Notes: generated by a model not told the origin, from the sequence alone. Positions 1 through 9,551 are shown, numbered from the stretch's first letter. The stretch: DNA of 64,000 nucleotides from Labrenzia sp. PHM005 (GCF_006517275.1 NZ_CP041191.1:5637001-5701000), one strand, 5' to 3'. A program made the numbers and translations.

Positions 1-128
1 CCCTCGCCACGGCGGATGCCGTTGCGCTCGGCTTTGATCTTTTTGCCTGCCTCGAGGATGGTGCGCAGTTCGCTGCCATCAAACTCGGTCAAATCCAGAA
101 AGTTTCTGAATGCTCCACTCGCGGTCAT
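1..128 (-). CDS. argF: ornithine carbamoyltransferase, N-terminal part (runs off the left edge)
   Basis: Only the first 42 codons are present. The product begins MTASGAFRNFLDLTEFDGSE and continues LRTILEAGKKIKAERNG, the usual start of ArgF, which carbamoylates ornithine to citrulline in cytosolic arginine synthesis. The carbamoyl-phosphate site (STRT) would lie beyond the edge. The ATG at 128 overlaps the argD stop by four bases (ATGA), so the two genes are probably translationally coupled. The argD-argF order is common in Alphaproteobacteria. Identification rests on a short N-terminus plus this context. Confidence 0.8.
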   Translation of the reverse strand, partial: MTASGAFRNFLDLTEFDGSELRTILEAGKKIKAERNGIRRGE

Positions 129-1324
129 TCGGCCGCTCCTTCAAAAAGCTTCTTCTCCAGGGCAACGGCCGCCTCTTCCAGGCGTTCAACAGCCACCGCA
201 ATCTCGTCTTCAGTGATGGTCAAAGGCGGGAGAATGCGCACGACGTTGTCGCCAGCTGGCACGGCCAGAAGACCTGCGTCGCGGGCAGCCCCAACATATT
301 CGCCGACCGGGGCCACGCATTTGATGCCAAGCATCAAGCCGCTGCCGCGAACAGAGTCAAACACCTTGGGATGGCTGTCGACCAATCCGGAGAGTTTCTG
401 CTTGAAGGACAGCCCTTTTTGCTGAACTTCTTCCAGAAAGCCTTCTGACAAGACAACATCCAAAACCGCATTGCCAACGGCCATCGCCAACGGATTGCCG
501 CCGAACGTTGTGCCATGGGTTCCCGGCGCCAGCGCGGATGCAGCTTCCTCGGTTGCCAGACAGGCCCCCATTGGAAAGCCGCTGCCAATTCCCTTGGCAA
601 CTGCCATCAAATCCGGTTCTACACCGGTCCATTGATGCGCAAAGAGCTTGCCTGTCCGGCCAACGCCCGTCTGGATCTCGTCAAAGATCAAAAGAGCGCC
701 GGTTTCGTCACACAGCTTGCGCAGCGCGCGCAGGAATTCGAAATCGATCTCGCGGATGCCGCCTTCGCCTTGAATAGGTTCAATCGCAATAGCAGCGGTC
801 TGCGGGCCAACGATTGCTTTTAACGCCTCAAGGTCGCCATTCGGCACCTGATCAAAACCCGGCGCCTTTGGGCCAAACCCTTCCAGGTATTTTTCCTGGC
901 CGCCGGCTGCGATGGTACCCAGCGTCCGGCCGTGGAACGCGCCTTCAAAAGTGATGATTTGATAGCGGTCCGGCTCGTTCCGGTCATAGTGATACCGGCG
1001 GGCGCATTTGATCGCCGCTTCCATGGCCTCTGCCCCGGAATTCACAAACAGAACCTTGTCAGCAAAGGTCGCGTCTGCAAGCCGCTGCGCGAGGCGCGCA
1101 CCATCCGGCATCTGATGCAGATTGGAAATGTGCCAAAGCTTGGATGCTTGGTCCTGCAGTGTCTTGACCAAATGAGGATGGCCATGCCCAAGCGAATTCA
1201 CCGCAATTCCGGACCCGCAGTCGAGAAATCGTCGGCCGTCACTCGCAATCAGCCAGACACCTTCCCCGTGATCGAAAGACAAGTTCGATCTTGCGTAGTT
1301 TCCAAAAAGCGCGGACGCGGACAT
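125..1324 (-). CDS. argD: acetylornithine aminotransferase
   Basis: A 399-residue class-III PLP aminotransferase of normal ArgD length. It converts N-acetylglutamate semialdehyde plus glutamate to N-acetylornithine, and many ArgD enzymes also act in lysine synthesis. Visible motifs are FVNSGAEAMEAAIKCAR near residues 93-109 (phosphate binding), FEGAFHGRTLG near 126-136, LLIFDEIQTGVGRTG near 211-225 (Asp that pairs with the PLP ring nitrogen), and the Schiff-base lysine K244 in AVAKGIGSGFPMG. The ATG at 1324 has a GGAG-type ribosome site just upstream. The stop overlaps the argF start (ATGA). Confidence 0.95.
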   Translation of the reverse strand: MSASALFGNYARSNLSFDHGEGVWLIASDGRRFLDCGSGIAVNSLGHGHPHLVKTLQDQASKLWHISNLHQMPDGARLAQRLADATFADKVLFVNSGAEAMEAAIKCARRYHYDRNEPDRYQIITFEGAFHGRTLGTIAAGGQEKYLEGFGPKAPGFDQVPNGDLEALKAIVGPQTAAIAIEPIQGEGGIREIDFEFLRALRKLCDETGALLIFDEIQTGVGRTGKLFAHQWTGVEPDLMAVAKGIGSGFPMGACLATEEAASALAPGTHGTTFGGNPLAMAVGNAVLDVVLSEGFLEEVQQKGLSFKQKLSGLVDSHPKVFDSVRGSGLMLGIKCVAPVGEYVGAARDAGLLAVPAGDNVVRILPPLTITEDEIAVAVERLEEAAVALEKKLFEGAAE

Positions 1325-1748
1325 AACCTCTTACTTCTCCTCTAGCCTGTGCACGGCGCGTTGATTTCCGCTCAATCGCCAATGACAGGTCGCAACCACA
1401 ATGGGCTAAAAACGCAACATGCCGCCCAAAAGGCGGCACGTTGCCGGAACCTTATACACCGGCAGGCCTATGGCGTGTCAATGGAAATGGCTGAAACCGG
1501 GGCCCGGATCAGATTATGTAAAAGTCTCAATGACCTCGCATCTTTTGGGGAAAAGTCCGTTCATCCCCAACTGACTGCAGCCTGAGTGTTGCTTCACAAA
1601 TTAACGTTATTGTAACCTTTAGCCAATCAGACACGACATCTCGTCTGGCGTATCAACTAGAGGCACAAGATATGCCATAGCGGACATGCGAGCGCGTGTC
1701 CACATTCGAGATTTTGGCCAAACACTGGCCTTGGCAAGGGGTGCGGTT
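1325..1748. other. argD-gcrA divergent intergenic region
   Basis: 424 bases between the two divergent starts. It must hold both promoters. The only clear motif I see is a CtrA-like site at 1601-1616, listed separately. No convincing small gene or stable RNA is visible. Confidence 0.6.
1601..1616 (+). promoter_or_regulatory. candidate CtrA-binding site upstream of gcrA
   Basis: TTAACGTTATTGTAAC fits the CtrA consensus TTAA-N7-TTAAC with one mismatch (GTAAC in the second half). It ends 132 bases before the gcrA start. In Caulobacter CtrA represses gcrA, so the location makes sense. The consensus is short and AT-rich, so chance occurrence is possible. Confidence 0.4.
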
Positions 1749-2285
1749 ATGAGTTGGACGAACGAACGGGTTGAGCTTTTGAAAAAGCTCTGGGGCGAAG
1801 GATTGAGCGCCAGCCAGATCGCTGGCGAGCTCGGCGGAGTAACCCGGAACGCAGTTATTGGTAAGGTGCACCGTCTTGGCCTGTCCGGCCGGGCGAAGTC
1901 ATCCACACCAAGCACAAAGCCGCGCCGCGCACGGACTGCAAGCCCGACAGCGCAGGCAACCCCGAAGAAACCACAGGCCCAGCCGCAGACCCATGGATCT
2001 GCCGCTCTGAAGATGGATCCGACCCCTGCACCTGTTGCTGAGATCCGCCCGGAAGCTGAGCCGATTGCCGAGTTGGTGCCGATTTCCAAACGCGCAACCA
2101 TCCTGACGCTCACCGAGCGGACCTGCAAATGGCCAATCGGTGACCCGGCAACAGACGACTTCTACTTCTGCGGACGCCAGTCCGATGCGGGTGTTCCTTA
2201 CTGCGCGCATCACTGCAAGATCGCCTATCAGCCGATTGCTGACCGCCGCCGCGGCGCAAACAAGGCTGTTGCTCAAGCATCGTAA
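1749..2285 (+). CDS. gcrA: GcrA family cell cycle regulator
   Basis: A 178-residue protein starting MSWTNERVELLKKLWGEGLS. The N-terminal helix-turn-helix (about residues 1-45, with NAVIGKVHRLGL) is the GcrA DNA-binding signature. A Pro/Ala/Lys-rich linker follows, then a C-terminal domain with CKWPIGDP and CGRQSDAGVPYCAHHC near residues 125-160, the part that binds sigma-70 region 2. GcrA activates promoters carrying CcrM-methylated GANTC sites and drives S-phase genes. I chose ATG 1749 because AAGGGG lies just upstream and because it gives the exact family N-terminus. A strong terminator follows. Confidence 0.95.
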   Translation: MSWTNERVELLKKLWGEGLSASQIAGELGGVTRNAVIGKVHRLGLSGRAKSSTPSTKPRRARTASPTAQATPKKPQAQPQTHGSAALKMDPTPAPVAEIRPEAEPIAELVPISKRATILTLTERTCKWPIGDPATDDFYFCGRQSDAGVPYCAHHCKIAYQPIADRRRGANKAVAQAS

Positions 2286-2313
2286 AACTCCGCAAGTACA
2301 GCACATCGACTTT

Positions 2314-2346
2314 AAAGCCCGCTTCACCAGCGGGCTTTTTTTTGTT
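2314..2346 (+). terminator. rho-independent terminator of gcrA
   Basis: AAAGCCCGC / GCGGGCTTT forms a perfect 9-bp stem (2314-2322 with 2330-2338) around a 7-base loop and runs into a tract of eight T residues (2336-2343), 29 bases after the gcrA stop. Confidence 0.9.
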
Positions 2347-2695
2347 TTTGTTGCAACATGTTCAAAATACTACTTCAAACCGCAAAACAAATAATTCTCC
2401 CAGAAAATCGTTTTCATCAAGCCAACTAAATAAATTCGGCACGCCTCATCAAATCATCGACTCTCACATATAATAAAATACACCCCAAAACTAATTCACT
2501 TCATTAACTATATAATTCATCTCAATATTTTACTTTGTATTTGTGATGTGAATTACAGCCTTTGCACGATTTCGCGGCTACTCATGAAGGCCTGGCGCCG
2601 ATCGCCCCCCTGCGCTTGTCCGACGCTTCAAATGTGTTTGTGGACCCGACTTGGGAACGGAGGTCAGCCCAAACTGTTTTGCCTGGAGACATAAG
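2347..2695. other. AT-rich intergenic region before the VWA gene
   Basis: About 350 bases, unusually AT-rich through 2350-2560, then returning to normal GC. It presumably carries the promoter of the VWA gene. I see no gene, repeat or clear operator. Confidence 0.5.
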
Positions 2696-4345
2696 ATGAA
2701 ATCCATTTGGAAATTAGGCCTTGCCGCCACACTTGCCCTCTCCGCTTCATCAGCACTTGCGGAAGACCGAAGTGTTGCCCTTATCCTGGATGCCTCCGGC
2801 AGTATGAACGGCCACCTCACCGACGGTACTGTCAAAATCAATGCTGCCAAGAATGCCGTGCGAAACCTCGTCGGTCAGATCCCTGACAGCGTGCGGCTGT
2901 CCTTTCGCGCCTATGGACACCAGCACCACCGCAGCAAACACAATTGCACTGACACACAGATGCTGGTTCCTTTCGGCCGCGCGCCAGATGTTCGCGCCGG
3001 TGTGGTGAACACATCGGATGGTCTAAAAGCCCAAGGCTATACGCCCATTACCCATGTTCTTGGATTGGCCGCCGACGACCTGAAACCGGAAAACGGCAAG
3101 CGGGCCATCGTTCTCGTCTCAGACGGCAAGGAAACCTGCGAAGGCGATCCCTGCCTGCTTGCCAAGAAACTAGCGGAAGCCGATACGGATCTGACCATCC
3201 ATACAGTTGGCTTTGGTGTCGATCCGCAGGCGCGGCTGCAGTTGCAATGCATCGCGGATGCCGCCCGTGGCACCTACTATGACGCCAACTCTGCCGTGGA
3301 CCTTGCGAAAACCATGGAAGAGGCGGTAGAGGCTACCGCTGAGCCGGAAATCCAGGATGAAGTGATCACAATCACCCTTCCCGAGGCGCAGGAAGGAACG
3401 CTGGAAATCATCGCCCCCTATTTCAACGAAGTGGTTGATGCCGAAACGGGCGAGCAGGTTGCCGTGCTCACAGATAGCACCCCGTCCAAAGTTCTCCCGG
3501 CTGGGATCTACAACATCAAATTCGGCAAGACCCAATGGCTGAAAAGCGTTGCTGTTCGAGCCGATGAAACCACAACAATAGAACCGGGCCGGCTCAGGGT
3601 CGAAGGCCCCTATTTCAATGATGTCCTGGATCCAGAAACCGGGGAGATTATAGAAAAAGCCACCAAGCATCACGCTGACTTCCCACTTTTGGCAGGCCTA
3701 TATGATGTGGCCTTCGGCAAAGCCCTTTGGAAGAATGTTGTTGTCAACGAAGGTGAGACGACTGTTCTGAATCCGGGCCGCCTGAAAATCAAAAACCCTT
3801 ACTTCCATGATGTTCTGGATCCGGCGACCGGTCAGGCTTTGCTGAAGCTGACGAAGTCAAATGACGAACTTCCCCTCCCGCCTGGTACCTATGACGTGCG
3901 GTTTGGCAAAAAACTCTGGCGCGGCATCAAATTGACCGAAGGCGAAACCGTGACATTGGATCCGGCCCTGGTTCGTATGGCGGAGCCCTATTTTAACCGG
4001 ATCCTGGATCAGGATACGGGTGAAGAAGTGGAGAAATTCACCCGGGACCGGACGACGATCCCGTTAGCGCCGGGCACCTACACTGTCATGTTCGGCAAAG
4101 CCGCCTGGAAAGACTTCACGGTTGAAGCTGGTGATGATCTGCGGATCAATCCGGGCCGCATCAAAATCGAAGGCAAGAAGTTTTACATCAAGGTTTTCGA
4201 TGAAGCCGGGACGGAAGTCATAAAGCTGACTGAGGGCACCAACGATATTCCGTTTCCGCCGGGCAAATACAGGCTCGATGTCGGCGGACAAGAAGTACCG
4301 GTGACACTGATCGAAGGCAAACGGCTTGTACTGAAACTTCAGTAA
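2696..4345 (+). CDS. secreted von Willebrand factor A protein with five tandem ~63-residue repeats
   Basis: A 549-residue protein. Residues 1-22 are a signal peptide (cleavage near ALA-EDR). A VWA domain spans about 26-210, with MIDAS motif D32-A-S-G-S36 and later motif residues in GYTPITHVL and LVSDGKE. From about 235 to 549 there are five consecutive repeats opening with PYFN or a variant (residues 241, 305, 368, 431, and a diverged copy near 496). Each has a D-x-x-TG turn, P-x-G-x-Y and FGK-x-x-W. VWA domains bind ligands through a metal ion. The repeats look beta-rich, but I cannot name their family. The ATG at 2696 has GGAGA upstream and starts exactly at the signal peptide. It stands alone. 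Confidence 0.85.
   Translation: MKSIWKLGLAATLALSASSALAEDRSVALILDASGSMNGHLTDGTVKINAAKNAVRNLVGQIPDSVRLSFRAYGHQHHRSKHNCTDTQMLVPFGRAPDVRAGVVNTSDGLKAQGYTPITHVLGLAADDLKPENGKRAIVLVSDGKETCEGDPCLLAKKLAEADTDLTIHTVGFGVDPQARLQLQCIADAARGTYYDANSAVDLAKTMEEAVEATAEPEIQDEVITITLPEAQEGTLEIIAPYFNEVVDAETGEQVAVLTDSTPSKVLPAGIYNIKFGKTQWLKSVAVRADETTTIEPGRLRVEGPYFNDVLDPETGEIIEKATKHHADFPLLAGLYDVAFGKALWKNVVVNEGETTVLNPGRLKIKNPYFHDVLDPATGQALLKLTKSNDELPLPPGTYDVRFGKKLWRGIKLTEGETVTLDPALVRMAEPYFNRILDQDTGEEVEKFTRDRTTIPLAPGTYTVMFGKAAWKDFTVEAGDDLRINPGRIKIEGKKFYIKVFDEAGTEVIKLTEGTNDIPFPPGKYRLDVGGQEVPVTLIEGKRLVLKLQ
3410..4345 (+). repeat. in-frame protein repeats, five units of ~190 bp
   Basis: These units encode residues ~239-549 of the VWA protein. 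The spacing between PYF(N/H) landmarks is 64, 63, 63 and about 65 residues. Shared positions are PYFN, DxxTGE, the P-x-G-x-Y turn, FGKxxW and an xxPGR junction. The DNA copies have diverged, so the expansion looks old rather than recent slippage. Confidence 0.8.
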
Positions 4346-4365
4346 GTTTCATTGCCTGCAAAAGA

Positions 4366-4400
4366 CGGAGGCCTGCCGCAAGTTCCGGCAGGCCTCTACA
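4366..4400. terminator. hairpin between convergent VWA gene and phoB
   Basis: GAGGCCTGCCG / CGGCAGGCCTC makes a perfect 11-bp stem (4368-4378 with 4386-4396) between two converging genes. T tracts are weak on both sides (CTTTT on the minus strand), so it is probably a shared bidirectional terminator. Confidence 0.6.
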
Positions 4401-4406
4401 ATTATC

Positions 4407-5102
4407 TTAGGCAGCAGCAAATTGGTCGTTGAAGGAATAACCCGCACCGCGCACGGTGCGGATCGGGTCCTTGGCTTTGCCCTTGTTCAGCGCCTTGCGC
4501 AACCGGCCGACATGTACATCGACAGTCCGCTCATCCACATAGACATCGTGGCCCCAAACGCCATCAAGCAGCTGCTCGCGCGAGAACACCCGCCCGGGGG
4601 ACGTCATCAAAAACTCTAGAAGACGGAATTCGGTCGGCCCGAGGTGAATTTCCTTGGTGCTGCGGCGAACCCGGTGTGTTTCGCGGTCAAGCTCAATATC
4701 GCCGGACCGAAGCATCGTAGAAACCACTTCCGGGCTCGCCCGGCGCAAGATCGCCCGGACACGGGCCATCAGCTCGGGAACGGAAAACGGTTTGACGACG
4801 TAGTCATCAGCGCCTGTTGAAAGCCCTCGGATGCGCTCGGCTTCTTCCCCACGTGCCGTCAGCATGATGACCGGCAGACGTTCAGTATCTTCACGGGCGC
4901 GCAGCCGCCGACACAGCTCGATGCCGGAAAGACCCGGCAGCATCCAATCCAGCAACAGGAGATCGGGCTGGCTTTCGCGCAGGCGGATTTCTGCTTCATC
5001 ACCGCGGACACAAGTCTCCACGGCATAACCTTCAGCTTCCAGATTGTATCGCAACAGAAGGCTTAGCGGTTCTTCGTCTTCGACGATGAGCACCTTCGGC
5101 AT
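4407..5102 (-). CDS. phoB: phosphate regulon response regulator PhoB
   Basis: A 231-residue OmpR-class response regulator. The receiver domain (1-120) begins MPKVLIVEDEEPLSLLLRYN, with acidic pair E8/D9, phosphoacceptor D52 in LLLLDWMLPG, and K in VVKPFSVPEL. The winged-helix DNA-binding domain (about 130-228) has RVFSREQLLDGVWGHDVYVDERTVDVHVGRLRKAL. It is phosphorylated by PhoR and binds Pho boxes such as the one before pstS. I chose ATG 5102, seven codons inside the longest frame, because GGAG sits correctly before it. It is the last gene of the pst-phoU-phoB run, 89 bases after phoU. Confidence 0.95.
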   Translation of the reverse strand: MPKVLIVEDEEPLSLLLRYNLEAEGYAVETCVRGDEAEIRLRESQPDLLLLDWMLPGLSGIELCRRLRAREDTERLPVIMLTARGEEAERIRGLSTGADDYVVKPFSVPELMARVRAILRRASPEVVSTMLRSGDIELDRETHRVRRSTKEIHLGPTEFRLLEFLMTSPGRVFSREQLLDGVWGHDVYVDERTVDVHVGRLRKALNKGKAKDPIRTVRGAGYSFNDQFAAA

Positions 5103-5191
5103 GAATTCTCGCTCCAATTCCACCAGCCGGCGCTTTACGCCGGCCTCAACTTCTGCAGTGCAGCCACCTAAAGGCCACCCCGCTTCAACCG

Positions 5192-5887
5192 TTAAACGGC
5201 TCCAGTTTCGTCAATCTTGGTCCGCTCTTCCGGCAAACGCTCACCTGTCACCATGAAGTAGACGTTTTCGGCAATGTTGGTGGCATGATCACCGATGCGC
5301 TCAATGTTCTTTGCGCAGAACAGGAGATGGACGCATTCGGTGATGACCCGCGGGTCTTCCATCATGTAGGTGAGCAGTTCGCGAAACAGCGACGTATAGA
5401 TCGCATCGACTTCGGCATCGGCTTCCTGAACCTGACGCGCCGCCTCAGCGTCGCGCCGGGTGTAGGCATCGAGCACCTTCTTCAGTTGGCTCAGCGCCAA
5501 TTCCGTCATGTGCTCAACACCGATTGCCAGCTTCTTACTCTGAAGATCGCTATCAATGGCGATTGCACGTTTTGCGACGTTTTTGGCAAGATCGCCAACG
5601 CGTTCCAGATCATGGGCAATTCGGCTTGCCGCGGTGATTTCGCGCAAGTCCTGCCCCATCGGCTGACGCCGCACGATCATGGCAATCAGATCTTCTTCAA
5701 CGTCCTGATGCAGGGAATCCAACCGGGCATCTTCGGAAACCACTTTCCTGGCCAAGTCGGTATCTCCGGAAACCAAAGCTGAGACTGCATCGGCAAACGC
5801 TTTTTCTGCAAGCCCGCCCATTTCGGCAATCCGGCCGGCCATGGCGTTCAATTCGTCATCATAGGCCGTGACTATGTGTTCAGACAT
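5192..5887 (-). CDS. phoU: phosphate signalling complex protein PhoU
   Basis: A 231-residue protein beginning MSEHIVTAYDDELNAMAGRI, with the duplicated three-helix PhoU fold. The two halves carry the metal-binding patterns near RIAHDLERVGDLAKNVAK and NIERIGDHATNIAENV (E/D-x-x-x-D). PhoU links PstB and PhoR and keeps the Pho response off when phosphate is plentiful. The start at 5887 matches the family. A longer frame exists upstream but overlaps pstB. It lies 31 bases behind pstB in the same operon. Confidence 0.95.
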   Translation of the reverse strand: MSEHIVTAYDDELNAMAGRIAEMGGLAEKAFADAVSALVSGDTDLARKVVSEDARLDSLHQDVEEDLIAMIVRRQPMGQDLREITAASRIAHDLERVGDLAKNVAKRAIAIDSDLQSKKLAIGVEHMTELALSQLKKVLDAYTRRDAEAARQVQEADAEVDAIYTSLFRELLTYMMEDPRVITECVHLLFCAKNIERIGDHATNIAENVYFMVTGERLPEERTKIDETGAV

Positions 5888-5918
5888 CCTGTGCCCTTTC
5901 GAAACTTGTGCAACCCGG

Positions 5919-6716
5919 TCAGCCGAAGCGGCCGGTGATGTAATCTTGAGTGCGTTTGTCCGACGGATTGGTGAAGATGTCCTGTGTTGGACCTTCCTCA
6001 ACCAGAACGCCGAGATGGAAAAACGCAGTGCGCTGGGATACGCGGGCGGCCTGCTGCATGGAGTGGGTCACGATAACAATCGTATAGTTTTCCCGCAGCT
6101 CATCGATCAGCTCCTCAACCTTCGCCGTCGCGATCGGATCAAGTGCCGAGCAGGGCTCATCCATCAGGATGACTTCCGGGCTCACCGCAATCGCGCGCGC
6201 AATGCACAGCCGCTGCTGCTGACCGCCGGACATGCCGGTGCCCGGCTCGTTTAAACGGTCCTTGACCTCATTCCAAAGCCCGGCCTTTTGCAGGCTAGAG
6301 CTGACGATCTCATCGAGCTCATCCCGGTTTCGGGCCAGTCCATGGATCCGCGGACCATAGGCGATGTTGTCGTAGATCGATTTCGGGAACGGGTTCGGCT
6401 TCTGAAACACCATTCCAACCTTGGCGCGCAGCTGCACCGGATCGACCTTTGGATCGTAGATGTCTTCGCCATCAATCTTGATGGAGCCTTCAACGCGGCA
6501 GATGTCGATCGTGTCGTTCATCCGGTTGATGGTGCGCAAGAAAGTCGACTTGCCACAACCTGACGGGCCAATAAAGGCGGTCACTGATCGAGGCTGGATT
6601 TCCAGGTCCACATCTTTGATGGCATGGGTATCGCCATAATAGACCTGGACCTTTTTCGCTGAAATCTTGCTGTCGGTCATGTCGGCTGCCTGTTCGATTT
6701 GCGGCATATCATTCAT
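5919..6716 (-). CDS. pstB: phosphate ABC transporter ATP-binding protein PstB
   Basis: A 265-residue ABC ATPase. It has Walker [10 protein letters not shown], the Q-loop at [12 protein letters not shown] (typical of PstB), signature [14 protein letters not shown], Walker [14 protein letters not shown], and the switch histidine in [12 protein letters not shown]. It drives phosphate import through PstC/PstA at the inner face of the membrane. AAGGAGG just upstream fixes the ATG at 6716, 13 bases after the pstA stop. Length and C-terminus ([10 protein letters not shown]) are normal. Confidence 0.95.
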   Translation of the reverse strand: MNDMPQIEQAADMTDSKISAKKVQVYYGDTHAIKDVDLEIQPRSVTAFIGPSGCGKSTFLRTINRMNDTIDICRVEGSIKIDGEDIYDPKVDPVQLRAKVGMVFQKPNPFPKSIYDNIAYGPRIHGLARNRDELDEIVSSSLQKAGLWNEVKDRLNEPGTGMSGGQQQRLCIARAIAVSPEVILMDEPCSALDPIATAKVEELIDELRENYTIVIVTHSMQQAARVSQRTAFFHLGVLVEEGPTQDIFTNPSDKRTQDYITGRFG

Positions 6717-6729
6717 AGGTCTCGCCTCC

Positions 6730-8079
6730 TTACCAGCGGCGCTCAAACCTGCGGCGCAGGATAATGGCAATAAAGTTCATTGTCAGAAGGAACAGCAGCA
6801 AGACGATAATGCCGCCCCAGGCTTTTTCGTAGAACGCATAGTCAGCACGGGCTGCCCACGTATAGATCTGTGCCGGCATTGCAGAGTTTGGCTCGACAAA
6901 ACCGCCGACGAAGCTGTCGGGATACCCACGGGCCACAAAGCCGACCATACCGATCAGAAGCAGCGGTGCGGTTTCACCAAGCGCTTGAGCCAGACCAATG
7001 ATTGTTCCAGTCAGGATGCCCGGCATGGCCAAGGGCAGCACGTGATGGAAAATCGCCTGCATTTTGGACGCACCAACTCCGAGCGCTGCGTCGCGAATGC
7101 TCGGCGGCACCGCCTTCAAAGATGCCCGGGTCGAGATGATGATTGTGGGCAGGGTCATGAGGGTCAGCACCAGCCCGCCAACCAGCGGCGCCGACTGCGG
7201 TAGGTGCATGAACTGAATGAACACGGCCAGACCCAAGATCCCGAACACGATGGACGGAACGGCGGCCAGATTGGAGATGTTGACTTCAATCAGGTCCGTG
7301 ATCCGGTTTTGCGGGGCAAACTCTTCCAAATAGATCGACGCGGCGACGCCAATCGGCAGGGAGAGGAACAGCACCACCAGCATCATGAAGAACGAACCAA
7401 CGACTGAGGCGCCGATGCCCGCACCACCAGGATTGTCCACGCCGGAGTCGGCGCCGGTGATGAAGTTCCAGTTGAAGACAGATTCAATAATGTCCGCCTC
7501 GACCAGACCGTCGACGATGTCGAGGTCTGTCTTTTGCAGGAACCGGCTGTCCGTCATGTTGTCGCGTGTGACGCGGCCATTGATGTAACCGTCAACACGG
7601 GAGGCTGCGGCCAATTCAAAACGAACCGGCTCGCCGAGCTGATCCTGATTGGCACGAAAATACTCCCGGATAGTGCCGCCGGTCTTGCCAACGATCCGCC
7701 CAATGGCAGCACCGTCGAACGGAACTTCCAGGCCGCGGTCATTGAGTTGTTGTTCAAGAGCTCCAATGAAGAACTTTTCATAGGCTTTTGTCTTGAAAAG
7801 TTCTTTTTCAGCCGCGTTGAACTGTTCCTGGGTGATGGTGAATTCCACTTTCACCACTGTCCGGGTGAAGGCTGGAATGCCCTCAGATACGATCGAAAAC
7901 GCGAGGACCACCAGGAAAAACAAGCCGATCCCGACGGCTCCCATCCCATAGGCCTTGAAGCGCTTTTCAGCCGCATTGCGTTTCCGGGTCAGATCGTCCG
8001 TTGCATAGAGGGAGCGCGGTTTTGCAGCTGCTTTTTCCGGCATCTTTGGACTATCGGGAGAAAAAGTTGCGTCGGTCAT
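6730..8079 (-). CDS. pstA: phosphate ABC transporter permease PstA, long alphaproteobacterial form
   Basis: A 449-residue inner-membrane permease. The first ~200 residues are an extension (DUF3333 type): a cytosolic head, one membrane segment near 47-68, then a charged periplasmic stretch. The transport core follows, with membrane segments and the ABC permease EAA loop near [26 protein letters not shown]. coli PstA is about 300 residues, so the extra domain accounts for the length. The start codon shares one base with the pstC stop (TGATG), indicating coupling. Confidence 0.93.
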   Translation of the reverse strand: MTDATFSPDSPKMPEKAAAKPRSLYATDDLTRKRNAAEKRFKAYGMGAVGIGLFFLVVLAFSIVSEGIPAFTRTVVKVEFTITQEQFNAAEKELFKTKAYEKFFIGALEQQLNDRGLEVPFDGAAIGRIVGKTGGTIREYFRANQDQLGEPVRFELAAASRVDGYINGRVTRDNMTDSRFLQKTDLDIVDGLVEADIIESVFNWNFITGADSGVDNPGGAGIGASVVGSFFMMLVVLFLSLPIGVAASIYLEEFAPQNRITDLIEVNISNLAAVPSIVFGILGLAVFIQFMHLPQSAPLVGGLVLTLMTLPTIIISTRASLKAVPPSIRDAALGVGASKMQAIFHHVLPLAMPGILTGTIIGLAQALGETAPLLLIGMVGFVARGYPDSFVGGFVEPNSAMPAQIYTWAARADYAFYEKAWGGIIVLLLFLLTMNFIAIILRRRFERRW

Positions 8080-9551
8080 CAGTCATACTGCTCCCGGTAT
8101 TTGCGCACGATGTAGAGCGCAATGATGTTGAGTCCCAGGGTCACGACGAAAAGTGTCATCCCTAGAGCAAACGCGACCAGCGCCACTGGGGACGCGAAGT
8201 CCGCATCTCCTGTTAGCTGACTGACAATTTTCGCGGTCACAGTCGTCATGGCTTCGAACGGGTTGAGGCTGAGCCGTGCGGCCGCCCCTGCCCCGAGCAC
8301 GACGATCATGGTTTCACCGATGGCCCGCGAGGCTGCGAGCAGGATGGCACCGACGATCCCCGGCAGCGCGGCTGGTAAGATCACTTGTTTGACGGTTTCC
8401 GATTTCGTTGCACCCAAACCGTAAGAGCCATCGCGCATGGCCTGCGGCACGGCATTGATGATGTCGTCCGACAAGGAGCTGACAAATGGGATCAGCATGA
8501 TGCCCATGACCAGACCCGCGGTCATGACGGCGGTTCCGGCCTTCATGATGCCAAGACCGTTGTCACCGAAGACCGAAACCAGCATCGGACCGACAGTCAG
8601 CAGCGCGAACAGGCCATAAACGATGGTCGGGATACCGGCCAGAACTTCCAGCATTGGCTTGGCAACTGCGCGGACTTTCGGCCCGGCATATTCGGAGAGA
8701 TAAACCGCTGCAAAGAGGCCAATTGGTACCGCCACAGCCAGGGCGACGAAGGAAATATAAAAGGTGCCCCAGAGCAGTGGGATAATGCCGAGTTCGGAAT
8801 CCCCGCCCCGGCCGGAGAAACTTGGCGCCCAAGTGAGACCGAAAAAGAAGTCGAAGGCGGGATAGAGTTTAAAAAACTCGATCGTGTTGAACACCAGCGA
8901 CAGCACAATCCCGATTGTGGTGAGAACGGCGATGGAGGCGGCCGCAATCAGCAGGCTGCGAACGCCCCGTTCAACGGTGTTGCGGGCACGGAAGTCGGCA
9001 TGGGACTCTTTGAGCCCCCATAGAGCCCCGGCAATCGCCGCCAGAATGACAACGATCGACATGTAGAACCGGCCAGAAGAACTCAGAACCCGGTAATGCT
9101 GGGCCGCGCGCATGATAGGCTGGGTGATATCGGACGTTACAATCTGGCCGGCTTCTTTGAGGCGCGCCGTGATATCTGTGACATCGGCGCGGGCGCTGCG
9201 GGCAAACTCTTCCGTCATCAGCTTCTGAGCAATGGCATTATCCATGCCCGTGGCTGCTCTGCGGACTTCAGCAAGAACCAGGCTCCGGGAAGAGCCTTCT
9301 GCAATCTCGCTCTCCGGGATCATGCCCGACACCGAGCCGTTGACATAAAACGGCTGCGCCAAAAGCCAGATCACAAGGATCAAGAACGCTGGGACCGCCG
9401 CCTTCATGGCAACGTTGGACCCATAATAAGATGGCAGGGAGTGCAGCTGGCTGGGCACCCCTCCGGCGCTTGCCAAAGCTCTTGACCGGCCCACAACGTA
9501 CCCAACGGACGCAATGGCAAGCACGATCAAGACAAGCCAAAACAAAGGCAT
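8079..9551 (-). CDS. pstC: phosphate ABC transporter permease PstC, long form
   Basis: A 490-residue permease that pairs with PstA to form the phosphate channel. It has an N-terminal extension of about 200 residues with membrane segments near 3-20 and 48-67 and a periplasmic stretch before the conserved core. The EAA loop is at DGSYGLGATKSETVKQVILPAALPG. E. coli PstC is about 320 residues. The matching extension in PstA suggests the two extra domains meet in the periplasm, which is inference. It lies 84 bases downstream of pstS, with two hairpins in the gap. Confidence 0.92.
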   Translation of the reverse strand: MPLFWLVLIVLAIASVGYVVGRSRALASAGGVPSQLHSLPSYYGSNVAMKAAVPAFLILVIWLLAQPFYVNGSVSGMIPESEIAEGSSRSLVLAEVRRAATGMDNAIAQKLMTEEFARSARADVTDITARLKEAGQIVTSDITQPIMRAAQHYRVLSSSGRFYMSIVVILAAIAGALWGLKESHADFRARNTVERGVRSLLIAAASIAVLTTIGIVLSLVFNTIEFFKLYPAFDFFFGLTWAPSFSGRGGDSELGIIPLLWGTFYISFVALAVAVPIGLFAAVYLSEYAGPKVRAVAKPMLEVLAGIPTIVYGLFALLTVGPMLVSVFGDNGLGIMKAGTAVMTAGLVMGIMLIPFVSSLSDDIINAVPQAMRDGSYGLGATKSETVKQVILPAALPGIVGAILLAASRAIGETMIVVLGAGAAARLSLNPFEAMTTVTAKIVSQLTGDADFASPVALVAFALGMTLFVVTLGLNIIALYIVRKYREQYD

